DNA of 64,000 nucleotides from Carnimonas nigrificans ATCC BAA-78 (GCF_000526695.1 NZ_JAGO01000012.1:186001-250000); one strand, 5' to 3'; shown: positions 9,419 through 19,145, numbered from the stretch's first letter. Program-made: numbers and translations. Notes: a model not told the origin generated them from the sequence alone.

Positions 9419-10189
9419 ATGAATTTTTCCCTGATATTAGTGATCGCCGTCGTCGTTACCGGCGTGATATGGCTGCTGGACAAGCGAGTGTGGCGCAAGC
9501 GGCGTGCGGAGGCTGATCCAGCAAGGAAACAGCCGTGGTACGTTGACTACTCGCGCTCCTTTTTTCCGGTACTGCTGTTTGTGCTGGTGGTGCGCTCCTT
9601 TATCGTTGAGCCTTTCCAGATTCCTTCCGGTTCCATGGAGCCTACCCTCGACGTAGGCGATTTTATTACCGTCAATAAATTCAGCTACGGCCTGCGTTTG
9701 CCCGTGCTGGATACCAAGATCATACCTACCGGAGAGCCGAAGCGCGGCGATGTGGTGGTTTTCCGCTATCCGGTCAATCCTGAGCAGGATTTCATCAAGC
9801 GCGTGATCGGGCTGCCTGGTGATCACATCCGCTATCAGGATGAACAGCTTTATATCAACGGCGAGAAGGTAGATAAAACGCTGGTCTCCGATGATGTTGA
9901 AGCATCGCCGGGACAGGTGCAGTATCAGGAAACACTGCCTTCCAACGGCGGGGAGGTGCGCCATCAGGTATACAATACGACTGATGTGCCCTTTGATCCG
10001 CGACGTAACTTCGAAGGTGAGGTGCCCGAAGGTCACTATTTCGTGATGGGCGATAATCGCGACAACTCCGCAGATAGCCGTTTCTGGGGCTTCGTGCCCG
10101 AGGGTAATCTGGTGGGGCGCGCCTCGTTCGTGTGGATGCACTGGCGTAGCGGTCTACCCAGCTTCTCCAGCGATCGCGTGATTCGCTAG
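9419..10189 (+). CDS. lepB: Signal peptidase I
   Basis: This 256-residue membrane protease removes signal peptides from exported proteins. Two N-terminal membrane segments (about 3-20 and 47-63) flank a short basic loop. The catalytic serine is Ser72 in PSGSMEPT and the catalytic lysine is Lys127 in DFIKRVIGLPGD. The C-terminal box MGDNRDNSADSRFWG is complete. It is smaller than E. coli LepB (324 residues) but of the usual size for this class. It follows lepA by 54 bases and precedes rnc. The small DUF4845 gene found between lepB and rnc in many relatives is absent here. Confidence 0.95.
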   Translation: MNFSLILVIAVVVTGVIWLLDKRVWRKRRAEADPARKQPWYVDYSRSFFPVLLFVLVVRSFIVEPFQIPSGSMEPTLDVGDFITVNKFSYGLRLPVLDTKIIPTGEPKRGDVVVFRYPVNPEQDFIKRVIGLPGDHIRYQDEQLYINGEKVDKTLVSDDVEASPGQVQYQETLPSNGGEVRHQVYNTTDVPFDPRRNFEGEVPEGHYFVMGDNRDNSADSRFWGFVPEGNLVGRASFVWMHWRSGLPSFSSDRVIR

Positions 10190-10211
10190 ACGGAACGATT
10201 TTTCAGGAAGT

Positions 10212-10303
10212 GCCAGCGCACATCGTCGATGCGCTGGCGTACACGCCTGTTGCCGGTAGGGGGCAGGCGCAAACGTTCATTTATACGACCGTTCGGCGGT
10301 CGT
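10212..10303 (+). promoter_or_regulatory. Two hairpins in the rnc leader
   Basis: A 9-bp stem (GCCAGCGCA 10212-10220 / TGCGCTGGC 10230-10238) and a 7-bp stem (ACGACCG 10285-10291 / CGGTCGT 10297-10303) lie between lepB and rnc. Neither has a T-run, so they do not look like terminators. In E. coli RNase III cleaves a leader hairpin of its own mRNA. A similar autoregulatory role is inferred from position only. Confidence 0.4.
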
Positions 10304-10329
10304 TCAGCCAACAGGTGTAAACACGAGCA

Positions 10330-11022
10330 GTGAGTAGCTCATCAACCTCTACGCTGGCCAAACGGCTAGGGTATCGTTTCAACGACAATTCACATCTCGA
10401 ACTCGCGTTGACGCACCGCAGTGTCGGTGGTCGCAACAACGAGCGTATCGAGTTTCTGGGCGATTCAATCGTCAATTTTATTATTGGTGAAGCGCTCTTC
10501 AGGCGTTTTCCCGATGCCCGTGAAGGTCAGCTTTCACGTCTTCGCGCCCGTCTGGTAAAGGGAGAAACCCTTGCTGATGTAGCGCTTGAGTTTGATCTGG
10601 GGCAATTCCTGAAACTTGGCTCCGGTGAGATGAAAAGCGGTGGCAACCGCCGTCGCTCCATTCTTGCCGACGCCATGGAAGCGGTGATCGGGGCGATCTA
10701 TCTTGATGGTGGCATGGATGAGGTAAGGCGCTGCGTATTGGAGTGGTTTGCCGACCGACTCAATGACACTACGCTGGAAGATACGCTCAAGGACCCCAAG
10801 ACACGTCTTCAGGAATTTCTCCAGTCGCGGCAGAAACCGTTGCCGCGCTATGAAGTGGTCGATGTGCAGGGTGATGCCCACGATCAGGTATTTACCGTCG
10901 AAGCGCATGTTGAGCTTCTGGATCAGCCCGGCGTGGGGACTGGCAGCAGTCGCCGCAATGCCGAACAGCAGGCCGCCGACCAGGTGCTGGCGCTGCTGCA
11001 ACCCCAATCGCGGAGATCATGA
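10330..11022 (+). CDS. rnc: Ribonuclease III
   Basis: This 230-residue double-strand-specific endoribonuclease processes rRNA precursors and regulatory duplexes. The signature [14 protein letters not shown] begins near residue 37 and supplies catalytic acidic residues. A second acidic cluster is in [17 protein letters not shown]. The C-terminal part (about 157-225) is a double-stranded RNA-binding domain ending [15 protein letters not shown]. The start is a GTG with only a weak ribosome site, as is common for rnc. The stop codon overlaps the start of era, so the two are translationally coupled. Confidence 0.95.
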   Translation: MSSSSTSTLAKRLGYRFNDNSHLELALTHRSVGGRNNERIEFLGDSIVNFIIGEALFRRFPDAREGQLSRLRARLVKGETLADVALEFDLGQFLKLGSGEMKSGGNRRRSILADAMEAVIGAIYLDGGMDEVRRCVLEWFADRLNDTTLEDTLKDPKTRLQEFLQSRQKPLPRYEVVDVQGDAHDQVFTVEAHVELLDQPGVGTGSSRRNAEQQAADQVLALLQPQSRRS

Positions 11023-11966
11023 TGAGTGATGATGCAACGACACCTGTAAGTGGCTCTGCCGATTCATCAAGCCGTTGTGGCTTCGTGGCTATTGTGGGGC
11101 GCCCCAATGTGGGCAAGTCAACGCTGATGAACCGTATTCTCGGGCAGAAGATCTCGATTACTTCGCGGCGTCCGCAAACCACCCGCCATCAGGTCATGGG
11201 CGTGAAAACCGTTGACAGCGCTCAGGCTGTCTACGTTGATACGCCTGGCATACACATCATGGGCAAGGATCGCAATCGCGCGATCAACCAGTTCATGAAT
11301 CAGGCAGCCAATCAGGCCCTGCGCGGCGTTGACTGTGTTGTTTTTATCATTGACCGCACCCGCTGGACCGATGAGGATGAGATCGTGCTCAAGCGGCTCG
11401 CCAGCCTTGAGGTGCCGGTCATCCTTGCGGTCAACAAGGTGGATTGGCTGAAGGACAAGAGCAGCCTGCTGCCCTGGCTGGAAGAGGTGGCCGGCAAGCG
11501 CAGCTTTACGGCAATTCTGCCCATTTCGGCCAAGCATGGCACTGGCGTTGATGCGCTGGAGCAGGAAGTGGCGCGCCATCTGCCTGACAGCCCCCATTAT
11601 TTCCCTTCCGATCAGATTACTGACCGCAGCGAGCGTTTTCTTGCTGCCGAACTGGTGCGGGAAAAAGTGATGCGCCAGCTCGGTGATGAGCTGCCTTACC
11701 AGATGACGGTAGAGGTGGAGCAGTTCAGGGATGAAGGTAAAATCATCCATATCAATGCCCTGATGCTGGTCGAACGCGACGGGCAGAAGAAAATCCTGAT
11801 CGGTGAGAATGGCGAGCGCATCAAGCAGATTGGCCGGGAAGCGCGCCTTGAGATGGAGCGTTTGTTCAATACCAAGGTGATGCTGAAGCTGTGGGTGAAG
11901 GTCAAACGTGGTTGGTCGGACGACGCCCGAGCGCTGAAAAGCCTTGGCTACACCTTCGACGAATAG
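11022..11966 (+). CDS. era: GTPase Era
   Basis: This essential GTPase binds the 3' end of 16S rRNA and assists 30S maturation. GRPNVGKST near the N-terminus is the P-loop, DTPGIH is G3 and NKVD is G4. The C-terminal KH domain (about 225-305) contains [17 protein letters not shown] prefer the ATG at 11022, 6 bases after GGAG (11012-11015). An ATG at 11019 would add one residue. The start overlaps the rnc stop. An N-terminal Ser/Asp/Thr-rich extension of about 20 residues precedes the G domain. Confidence 0.95.
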   Translation: MSDDATTPVSGSADSSSRCGFVAIVGRPNVGKSTLMNRILGQKISITSRRPQTTRHQVMGVKTVDSAQAVYVDTPGIHIMGKDRNRAINQFMNQAANQALRGVDCVVFIIDRTRWTDEDEIVLKRLASLEVPVILAVNKVDWLKDKSSLLPWLEEVAGKRSFTAILPISAKHGTGVDALEQEVARHLPDSPHYFPSDQITDRSERFLAAELVREKVMRQLGDELPYQMTVEVEQFRDEGKIIHINALMLVERDGQKKILIGENGERIKQIGREARLEMERLFNTKVMLKLWVKVKRGWSDDARALKSLGYTFDE

Positions 11967-12029
11967 TCCAGTCATGGCCTGGCGAGCGTCTTGCCTGCCA
12001 GGCTACCGGTTACTGCAGGGGAGCGCTTG

Positions 12030-12773
12030 ATGGCCTTGCAGCCTGCTTATCTACTGCACCGTCGGCCGTATCGCGAAACCAGTGCGCTGGTTGATCTGCT
12101 GACGCTTGAGCACGGTGTGGTCAGGGCCGTGGCCCGCGGCGTAGCGCGTCCCGGAAGTCGTACACGCAGCACCTTGCAGCCGTTTACGCCTTTGCATGTG
12201 ATGTGGCGTGGCAAGGGCGAGTTAAAGACACTGACCCTGATCGAAGCGGCAGGCCCAGGCGTATTGCTGGCCGGAGAAGGGCTGCTGTGCGGGCTTTACG
12301 CGAACGAGCTGCTAAGCCGCTGCCTGCCGCGCGACTTTGCCGTTGAAGCGCTGTTCGCTCATTACGGTGCGCTATTGCCTGAGCTGGCAGTGCCCGCGCA
12401 GCGTGCGGCAAAACTGCGACGCCTGGAAGTAACGCTGCTTGAGGCGCTGGATGCCGACCCTGTATTCAGCGTCTTGAAGGCGTCCGATACCGGCTCGCCG
12501 ACCATGGCCGCACTGCATCCCCAGGAGCGCTATCTCTACGATATTGGCTCGCGACATTTCTTCGAAGCCTCCCATTCTCAGCAAGGTGTCGATGGGCGTA
12601 CGCTGAAACTGCTGGCCCAGGGCGATTGGGAAGCAGCAGGGCTGGCCCGTCAATCCAAGTGGCTGTTGCGGCAGGCGTTACTTCCCTTGATGGGAGATCG
12701 CCCGCTGCGTTCGCGTGCCCTGATGCAGTCACTGTTGGAAAAGCGCCGTCAGCGCGCTCCCGTTTCATCTTAA
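12030..12773 (+). CDS. recO: DNA repair protein RecO
   Basis: This 247-residue recombination mediator loads RecA with RecR at single-strand gaps. The N-terminal OB fold begins MALQPAYLLHRRPYRETSAL, with the usual LTLEHGVVRAVARGVARP. The helical C-terminal part contains YANELLSRCLPRD. I chose the ATG at 12030, six bases after an AGGGGAG ribosome site, over an upstream TTG. The order rnc-era-recO is the classical one and is followed by the pdxJ-position gene. Confidence 0.92.
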   Translation: MALQPAYLLHRRPYRETSALVDLLTLEHGVVRAVARGVARPGSRTRSTLQPFTPLHVMWRGKGELKTLTLIEAAGPGVLLAGEGLLCGLYANELLSRCLPRDFAVEALFAHYGALLPELAVPAQRAAKLRRLEVTLLEALDADPVFSVLKASDTGSPTMAALHPQERYLYDIGSRHFFEASHSQQGVDGRTLKLLAQGDWEAAGLARQSKWLLRQALLPLMGDRPLRSRALMQSLLEKRRQRAPVSS

Positions 12774-12786
12774 GCCGTTCGGAATA

Positions 12787-13584
12787 ATGACCATGAATCC
12801 TTTTAGACTACAGCTTGGCCTGGACCTTCAGCCGCTGGTACTGGCCCACGCCAGTGCGCCCACCGAGCTTGCCCGCGCAGTCGTCAACACAGCATTGACG
12901 GCCCTTGAAAGCGGCGCTGATTATGTGGTGATCGAGGCCACTGCCGCATCGGAGTCGGCCCTTGAGGTATTGGCGACCCTGGCGCGTGAGCGGCTTGCCA
13001 TCAGAACTTCTGCTAGTCAGGCGCTGGCGCTGGCTAAAACGTTGCGCCCTGCGCAGCTATGCCTGCTGGATGTGCCTGACAGCGCAACCCTTGAGGCGCT
13101 GGTGGAGCAGGCCGAACACGATCAGATTGAACTCTTCTATGTTGCGCAGAGCGATAGCCGTGAAGCGGTTCCATCCGCATTGGCGAGCGCGTGCCATGGG
13201 GTGGTGATTGACCTTGCTGGCTGGTCACAGCAGCGCGGTGCTGCCCGAGATGCTGCCACCGAAATGCTCGAACAGCTGATCGACAGCGCCGACCAGCACG
13301 AGCATATGGTCTATTTTCGTGGCTTGCCTTCCCTCTATTGTGCCGAAGCTGCTGCCACTATTGGCGGTGTCTCTGCCATTGAGCTTGGCACTGCCATTTT
13401 TTCGACAGCCCTTGCCAGCGGACTCTCCCATACGCTGCACGAAGCGCGTGAACTGCTGACCAGTGCCCAGCAGGCGGGGCTGGAAATTGCCCTTGAACAG
13501 CACGATCACCATCACGCGGATGACGATGATGCGGCTGACCACGTTCACGGCGGTCATGGGCACTGTCACTGCCACCACTCCTAG
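12787..13584 (+). CDS. Diverged PdxJ-like protein with His-rich C-terminal tail
   Basis: This gene sits exactly where pdxJ (pyridoxine 5'-phosphate synthase) follows recO in related bacteria. The 265-residue protein keeps the PdxJ layout: a first strand LQLGLDLQPLVLAHA, then ALESGADYVVIEA, ALALAKTLRPAQLCLLDV, IELFYVAQ, GVVIDLAGW and a final SAIELGTAIFSTALASGL. The residues known for PdxJ activity are replaced. The NIDH segment reads GLDL, the HLREDRRH loop is gone, EIHTG reads VIDLAGW, and NIGHA reads ELGTA. Residues 239-265 form a tail with 11 His, 2 Cys and 6 Asp, which looks metal-binding. A second start at 12793 fits the ribosome site better. I infer a non-catalytic relative; its function is unknown. 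Confidence 0.7.
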   Translation: MTMNPFRLQLGLDLQPLVLAHASAPTELARAVVNTALTALESGADYVVIEATAASESALEVLATLARERLAIRTSASQALALAKTLRPAQLCLLDVPDSATLEALVEQAEHDQIELFYVAQSDSREAVPSALASACHGVVIDLAGWSQQRGAARDAATEMLEQLIDSADQHEHMVYFRGLPSLYCAEAAATIGGVSAIELGTAIFSTALASGLSHTLHEARELLTSAQQAGLEIALEQHDHHHADDDDAADHVHGGHGHCHCHHS

Positions 13585-13623
13585 CGCGACGCCCTATATT
13601 TTACCCTTTGCAAGGATGCCACC

Positions 13624-14523
13624 ATGCAGGTACCTACTCTCCAGCAAACCGTTGGCAATACGCCATTGGTCCGGCTTGATCGCATTACCGCTGGGCACAA
13701 CAATGTGCTACTCGCCAAGCTTGAAGGCGATAACCCCGCTGGCTCGGTAAAGGATCGTGCTGCGCTATCGCTGATCGAAGGCGCCGAAGCGCGAGGTGAT
13801 ATTGCGCCGGGCGACCGACTGGTCGAAGCCACTTCCGGCAACACCGGCATCGCGCTGGCGATGGCAGCCACCATCAAGGGCTATCACCTCACCGTGATTC
13901 TGCCTGCCAGCTCCAGTGAGGAGCGCAAGCAGGTGATGGCTGCCTACGGAGCAACGCTTGTGCTGGCCGATGGCATGGAACAGGCGCGTGATCTTGCCGC
14001 GCAAATGGTCCAGGAAGGCAAGGCCAAGTCGCTGGATCAGTTTGCCAATCAGGACAATCCGCTGGCGCACTACCGCGGCACTGGGCCGGAGATCTGGCAG
14101 CAAACCTCGGGTGAGATCACTCACTTCGTCAGCTCAATGGGCACGACCGGTACCATCATGGGGGTATCGCGCTACCTGAAAGAGCAGAACGATGCTATTC
14201 GTATCGTCGGGTTGCAGCCAGCCGATGGCGCGCAGATTGCCGGTATTCGCCGCTGGCCTGAAGCGTACAAGCCGGCCATCTATGACGCTGCGCGGGTCGA
14301 TCAGGTGATCGACATCGAGCAGCTTGAAGCCGAGCAGGCGATGCGTCGTTTGGCGCGGGAAGAGGGCATTCTGGCGGGCGTCTCTTCAGGTGGTGCTCTG
14401 GCGGGGGCGCTGCGCGTTGCCGAAACGGTCAGTAATGCGGTGATTGTGTTTGTCGTTTGTGATCGTGGCGATCGTTACCTTTCCACTGGCCTGTTCAGTG
14501 CTGAGCAGGATGACGCGCAATGA
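13624..14523 (+). CDS. cysM: Cysteine synthase B (O-acetylserine sulfhydrylase)
   Basis: This 299-residue PLP enzyme makes cysteine from O-acetylserine and sulfide or thiosulfate. The PLP lysine is Lys43 in NPAGSVKDRAA and the substrate loop is EATSGNTGIALAMAA. The length and the segment RRWPEAYKPAIYDAARVD match CysM rather than CysK. AAGGA lies about 8 bases before the ATG. The TGA stop overlaps the ATG of rlmD (ATGA), so the pair is one transcription unit, as in Pseudomonas. Confidence 0.94.
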   Translation: MQVPTLQQTVGNTPLVRLDRITAGHNNVLLAKLEGDNPAGSVKDRAALSLIEGAEARGDIAPGDRLVEATSGNTGIALAMAATIKGYHLTVILPASSSEERKQVMAAYGATLVLADGMEQARDLAAQMVQEGKAKSLDQFANQDNPLAHYRGTGPEIWQQTSGEITHFVSSMGTTGTIMGVSRYLKEQNDAIRIVGLQPADGAQIAGIRRWPEAYKPAIYDAARVDQVIDIEQLEAEQAMRRLAREEGILAGVSSGGALAGALRVAETVSNAVIVFVVCDRGDRYLSTGLFSAEQDDAQ

Positions 14524-15863
14524 AACTAGGAACGCGCCGCCCTGCGCGTCAGGCTACGCAGCGCAAGCGTCAGGCACCCAAGACTGCGCCTGACAACGGG
14601 GCATCCGGCGATACGGTGGTTATTGAGCGGCTGTCCCACGATGGCCGTGGTGTGGCCCGCGATGCCAGCGGTAAAACGCTGTTTGTCGATGGAGCGCTGC
14701 CCGGTGAGCAGGTGCGTATTCGCTGTCACCGTCAGCGCAGCCGTTTTGACGAAGCACATGTCGTCGAGATAGTGCGTGCCAGCCATGAGCGGGTCGAGCC
14801 TGCCTGTCAGCATGCCGAGGTGTGCGGTGGCTGTAGTCTGCAACATCTCGACATCGACGCGCAGCGCCGCTTCAAGCAGCAGGTGCTTGGTGAGCATCTT
14901 GCGCGGGAAGGCGTTACCGCTCCCGCGAGTGACATCATTAGCGCTTCACCCTACGGCTATCGTCGCCGTGCGCGTCTAGGCGTCAAAGTCGATGGCAAGG
15001 GGGCGGTCAGATTTGGGTTCCGGCGCGCCAACAGCGAGCGTCTTTTCGATATCGCTGAGTGTCCGGTGCTTGAACCTGAACTTGAGGCATTGCTTGTGCC
15101 GCTCAAGCAGCAGCTTGATGAGCTGGCCGCGCCGCGGTTGGTGGGCCATGTAGAGCTGCTGCATAGTGGAACCAGTACCGTGCGGGTGCATCAGTTGAAG
15201 GCTCACGCTGACGATCAGGCGCGCTGGCAGCAGTTCGCCGCCCGGCAGCAGGTAGCGATTGAGTTCTCCGAGCGGCAGGGCGGTGGCACCGAAGCCCCCG
15301 TCAGGTTGCAGCACTATCCTCTCCAGGCAGGTGCGCATCGCTTGGAAATCGGTTTCAAGCCCGGTGATTTCATTCAGGTCAATGATCAGGTGAATCAGGC
15401 GCTGGTTGCGCGGGTGCTGGCGCTATTGAGCAGTACGGAGAGCCGGAAAGTGCTTGATCTGTTTGCGGGAGTGGGCAATTTCTCGCTGCCACTGGCCGCC
15501 AACGGTTTTCAGGTGCACGCCATCGAAGGCAGTGACATTATGGTGCAGCGGCTTCTGCATAACGCTGATGCCAGCGGCCTTGAGATTGCCGCTGAAACGC
15601 GGGATCTGAATAACGCGCCGAGCGTGGCAGGCATTGATGCGGTGGTGCTTGATCCTCCCCGCGATGGCGCCCAGGCCGTGGCGACCGCGCTGGCGAGCGA
15701 CGGGCCGAGCTGGATCGTCTATGTATCATGTAATCCCGCCACCCTGGCGCGCGACGCCCGTATTTTGCAGGAAGGCGGCTACCGCCTGCACCAACTGTCG
15801 TTGGTGGACATGTTTCCACATACGGCGCATCTTGAGTCACTGTCGCTTTTTACGCGTCGTTAA
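14520..15863 (+). CDS. rlmD: 23S rRNA (uracil(1939)-C(5))-methyltransferase RlmD
   Basis: This 447-residue SAM-dependent enzyme makes m5U1939 in 23S rRNA. The N-terminal TRAM domain (about 32-90) is followed by the [4Fe-4S] cysteines 96, 102, 105 and 181. The SAM-binding motif is VLDLFAGVGNFSLPL, and the catalytic cysteine lies in VYVSCNPATLARD. The start overlaps the cysM stop by four bases. relA follows 136 bases downstream. All key residues are present. Confidence 0.95.
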   Translation: MKLGTRRPARQATQRKRQAPKTAPDNGASGDTVVIERLSHDGRGVARDASGKTLFVDGALPGEQVRIRCHRQRSRFDEAHVVEIVRASHERVEPACQHAEVCGGCSLQHLDIDAQRRFKQQVLGEHLAREGVTAPASDIISASPYGYRRRARLGVKVDGKGAVRFGFRRANSERLFDIAECPVLEPELEALLVPLKQQLDELAAPRLVGHVELLHSGTSTVRVHQLKAHADDQARWQQFAARQQVAIEFSERQGGGTEAPVRLQHYPLQAGAHRLEIGFKPGDFIQVNDQVNQALVARVLALLSSTESRKVLDLFAGVGNFSLPLAANGFQVHAIEGSDIMVQRLLHNADASGLEIAAETRDLNNAPSVAGIDAVVLDPPRDGAQAVATALASDGPSWIVYVSCNPATLARDARILQEGGYRLHQLSLVDMFPHTAHLESLSLFTRR

Positions 15864-15999
15864 CGTGCTCTCACGCGCTGTATAGGGCAACAATAACAAC
15901 AATGCTTGCCGCGGGCAGATGCCTCTCATGAAGAGCGATGCTGGTTGCAGGAAGTTCGGTGACATTGCTGCCGAGCGCTGCGTTTTATGAGGTAAATGC

Positions 16000-18255
16000 A
16001 TGGTCAAGGTACGTGAAGATCAGCCTCTGGATGCCACTGGGCGCGTTGATATTCCCGCATGGGTGGCCCATCTGGGGCGTGAGGTGGCGCTGGCGGATGC
16101 CGGTGAAGTCCAGCGTGCCTGCGAGTATGCGCGCGAAGTAATTCTTGATGCGATGCAGCGCTACCCTTCGTGGCACCGTCTGGGGTCCAACTTCCGTGCA
16201 GGTCTTGAGATTGCCGATATTCTCTCCGAGCTGCGTCTGGATCAGCCCACGCTGATAGCGGCCGTGCTGTACCGCTGTGTGCGCAAGGAGCTGACGACGC
16301 TCGACAACGTGCGCCAGCGCTTTGGCGATGAAGTGGCCTCCCTGATTGATGGCGTTCTCAAGATGGCCGCCATCAGCCAGCTGCAAACGCCGTTCGGCAG
16401 CCTCTCCCAGCACAATCAGCAGGAAAATCTGCGCAAGATGCTGGTGACCATGATCGACGATGTGCGTGTGGCGCTGATCAAGATCGCCGAGCGCACCGCC
16501 ATGCTGCGTCAGGTACGTGGTGACTCGCGGGACAAGTGCCAGCGCGTTGCCCGCGAAGTATTCGACATCTATGCGCCTCTGGCGCACCGTCTGGGCATCG
16601 GGCAGATCAAATGGGAGCTTGAAGATCTCTCCTTCCGCTATCTGCATGAAGATGATTACAAGTCGATCGCCCGCCAGCTGGCTGAAAAGCGGCTGGATCG
16701 CGATCACTATATCGACGACGTTAAAAATTCCATCATCGAAGAGCTGAAGGCGCATCGCATCGACCGTTATGAGGTCAATGGGCGCGCCAAGCACATCTAT
16801 TCGATCTGGCGCAAAATGCAGCGCAAGAAAATCGAATTCTCGGAAGTCTATGACGTGCGAGCCGTGCGGGTACTGGTGCCGGAAGTAGGTGACTGCTACA
16901 CGGTGCTGGGCCTGATTCATTCGCGCTGGCATCCGGTGCCCAACGAATTTGATGACTACATCGCCAATCCCAAGCCCAACGGCTATCAGTCGCTGCATAC
17001 GGCGGTGATGGGGCCGCACCACAAGGCGCTGGAAATCCAGATTCGTACCTTTGACATGCATGAAGATGCTGAATATGGCGTGTGTGCCCACTGGCGCTAC
17101 AAGGGACACGATACCCAGTCGCGCAGCTCTGGCTACGAAGACAAGATTGCCTGGCTGCGGCATGTGCTCGATTGGCATGAAGAGATGGGCGATCAGCAGC
17201 TCTCCACTGACGGCCTGCGCTCCGATATCGCCTCCGACCGTATCTATGTGTTTACCCCGGAAGGGCATGTCATTGATCTGCCGCAGGTATCGACCCCAAT
17301 CGACTTCGCCTACCGAGTGCATACCGAAATCGGCCATCGTTGCCGTGGGGCCAAGGTGGATGGTCGCATTGTGCCGCTCACCTATCTGCTGCATACCGGC
17401 CAGCAGGTCGAGATTCTTACCGCGCGTCAGGGCGGCCCTAGCCGCGACTGGCTCAATCCGCAGCTGGGCTATGCACGTACCAGCCGCGCGCGAGCAAAAA
17501 TCCAGGCGTGGTTCAAGCAGCAGGCGCGCGAACAAAATCTTGAAGAAGGCAAGGCGCTGCTCGAACGTGAGTTCCGTCGTCTTGACCTGGAGAGCCTTGA
17601 TCGCAGCACACTGGCGACAGCGGTCAATTACGCGAGTGTGGATGATATGTACGCCGCCATCGGTGCAGGCGATCTGCGGGTCGGTCAGGTGCTGTCACAG
17701 GCGCAAGGGTTGTTTGGTGTTGAGGATGAACAGCAGGATGTCGATCGGCTGCTGACACGCGGTCGGCGCAATGAGTCGCCATCACAGGATGCGATTACCG
17801 TGCTGGGCGTCGGCAATCTGAAAACCCAGATGGCGAACTGCTGTCATCCGGTGCCGGGGGATGGCATCGTGGGCTTTATTACCCATGGTCGCGGCGTCAC
17901 TGTGCACCGTCAGGACTGCCCCAATATTTTGCAACTGCGCGTCGATGAACCGAGCCGCATTATCGAGGTGGAATGGGGGGCTTCCCAGGCCAAGGTCTAT
18001 TCGGTCAATATCGAAGTACTGGCGTGGGATCGCACTGGCATTTTACGTGATGTGGTGAGCGTGCTGTCGAGCGAGAAAGCCAATGTGACCGCAGTCAATA
18101 CACTCTCGGATCGCGACGATAACACTGCGAAGCTGAATATCACGCTGGAAGTGGCCGGGCTTGAGGCGCTGGAGCGCATCTTCGCGCATATTCAGCAGCT
18201 TCCTAACGTGGTGGATGTACGGCGCTTGCGTCAGGGCGGGGGAGCTTCACGTTAA
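16000..18255 (+). CDS. relA: GTP pyrophosphokinase RelA
   Basis: This 751-residue ribosome-associated (p)ppGpp synthetase drives the stringent response. The N-terminal hydrolase domain lacks the catalytic HD pair (RCVR at 92-95), as in synthetase-only RelA and unlike SpoT. The synthetase domain carries EFDD at residues 316-319, the acidic EXDD signature of RelA. TGS, zinc-finger (NCCHPVPGDGIVGF) and C-terminal ACT domains follow in order. GAGG stands 7 bases before the ATG. The last base of the stop codon is the first base of the mazG start. Confidence 0.96.
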   Translation: MVKVREDQPLDATGRVDIPAWVAHLGREVALADAGEVQRACEYAREVILDAMQRYPSWHRLGSNFRAGLEIADILSELRLDQPTLIAAVLYRCVRKELTTLDNVRQRFGDEVASLIDGVLKMAAISQLQTPFGSLSQHNQQENLRKMLVTMIDDVRVALIKIAERTAMLRQVRGDSRDKCQRVAREVFDIYAPLAHRLGIGQIKWELEDLSFRYLHEDDYKSIARQLAEKRLDRDHYIDDVKNSIIEELKAHRIDRYEVNGRAKHIYSIWRKMQRKKIEFSEVYDVRAVRVLVPEVGDCYTVLGLIHSRWHPVPNEFDDYIANPKPNGYQSLHTAVMGPHHKALEIQIRTFDMHEDAEYGVCAHWRYKGHDTQSRSSGYEDKIAWLRHVLDWHEEMGDQQLSTDGLRSDIASDRIYVFTPEGHVIDLPQVSTPIDFAYRVHTEIGHRCRGAKVDGRIVPLTYLLHTGQQVEILTARQGGPSRDWLNPQLGYARTSRARAKIQAWFKQQAREQNLEEGKALLEREFRRLDLESLDRSTLATAVNYASVDDMYAAIGAGDLRVGQVLSQAQGLFGVEDEQQDVDRLLTRGRRNESPSQDAITVLGVGNLKTQMANCCHPVPGDGIVGFITHGRGVTVHRQDCPNILQLRVDEPSRIIEVEWGASQAKVYSVNIEVLAWDRTGILRDVVSVLSSEKANVTAVNTLSDRDDNTAKLNITLEVAGLEALERIFAHIQQLPNVVDVRRLRQGGGASR

Positions 18256-19073
18256 TGAATCATCGTGACCGCTATACCCTTGAGGATCTGCAAACCCTGA
18301 TGGCCGTGCTGCGTGACGAGCAGTATGGCTGTCCCTGGGATGTAGCGCAGTCGTGGCGCTCCATCGTGCCTCATACCATCGAAGAGGTGTATGAGGTGGT
18401 CGATGCCATCGAGCGGGAAGATTTTGACGAGGTGCGGCTCGAACTGGGTGATCTGCTGTTTCAGGTTGCCTATTACGCGCAGCTGGCGCGGGAAGAGCAG
18501 CGTTTTGATCTTGCCGATGTCATTGATGGCATCGTGACGAAAATGATCGTACGGCACCCCCACGTTTTCCCCGAAGGGACGCTTGATTCTCGCCGCCACG
18601 GGCAGTCTGCCCGTACTCTGAATGACGCCGATATCAAGGCACAGTGGGAGCAGCGCAAGCAGCATGAGCGTGATATCTCAAGTGATGAGCCTGTCGCTGC
18701 TTCCCTGATGGATAACGTACCGCACGCCTTGCCGGCGCTGTTGCGTGCGGGCAAGCTGTCACAACGCGCTACGCGGCTTGGCTTCGACTGGCCCGAGCAC
18801 TATCACACCAGCTTGAAAGTCGATGAAGAGCTGGCCGAGGTACGTGAGGCGGCACAGCAGGACGACCCTGATCATCTTGAAGAAGAGGTGGGGGATCTGC
18901 TGTTTGCGGTAGCCAATTACGCTCGCAAACTGGGGATTGACCCAGAGCAGGCATTGAGAAAGGCAAATTACAAATTCGAGCGCCGCTTTCGCGGCGTTGA
19001 GCAGCGTTACCAGCCCGGTGATCAGCTCTCGGCCCTTGAAGCCTATTGGCAGGAGGTAAAAGCGGCCGAGTAG
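18255..19073 (+). CDS. mazG: Nucleoside triphosphate pyrophosphohydrolase MazG
   Basis: This 272-residue protein hydrolyses NTPs to NMPs. In E. coli it lowers ppGpp-linked toxicity. Two tandem MazG domains are visible. The first has IEEVYEVVDAIE followed by ELGDLLFQ, the second has DEELAEVREAA followed by EEVGDLLFAVAN; both keep the acidic Mg-binding pattern. It begins on the relA stop codon (TAATG), so translation is coupled to relA, as in E. coli and Pseudomonas. Confidence 0.94.
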   Translation: MNHRDRYTLEDLQTLMAVLRDEQYGCPWDVAQSWRSIVPHTIEEVYEVVDAIEREDFDEVRLELGDLLFQVAYYAQLAREEQRFDLADVIDGIVTKMIVRHPHVFPEGTLDSRRHGQSARTLNDADIKAQWEQRKQHERDISSDEPVAASLMDNVPHALPALLRAGKLSQRATRLGFDWPEHYHTSLKVDEELAEVREAAQQDDPDHLEEEVGDLLFAVANYARKLGIDPEQALRKANYKFERRFRGVEQRYQPGDQLSALEAYWQEVKAAE

Positions 19074-19145
19074 CATTACCGAGCACTGAGCACCTTCTTG
19101 TCATGGCCGAATCAATCGGCCACTTTGTGAGAGTGGGAGTAGGTT

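Noticed and set aside
15985-17535. Long open frame of 516 codons on the minus strand opposite relA
   Set aside because: It is fully antisense to a well-supported gene, has no recognisable domain, and follows from the third-position composition of relA.
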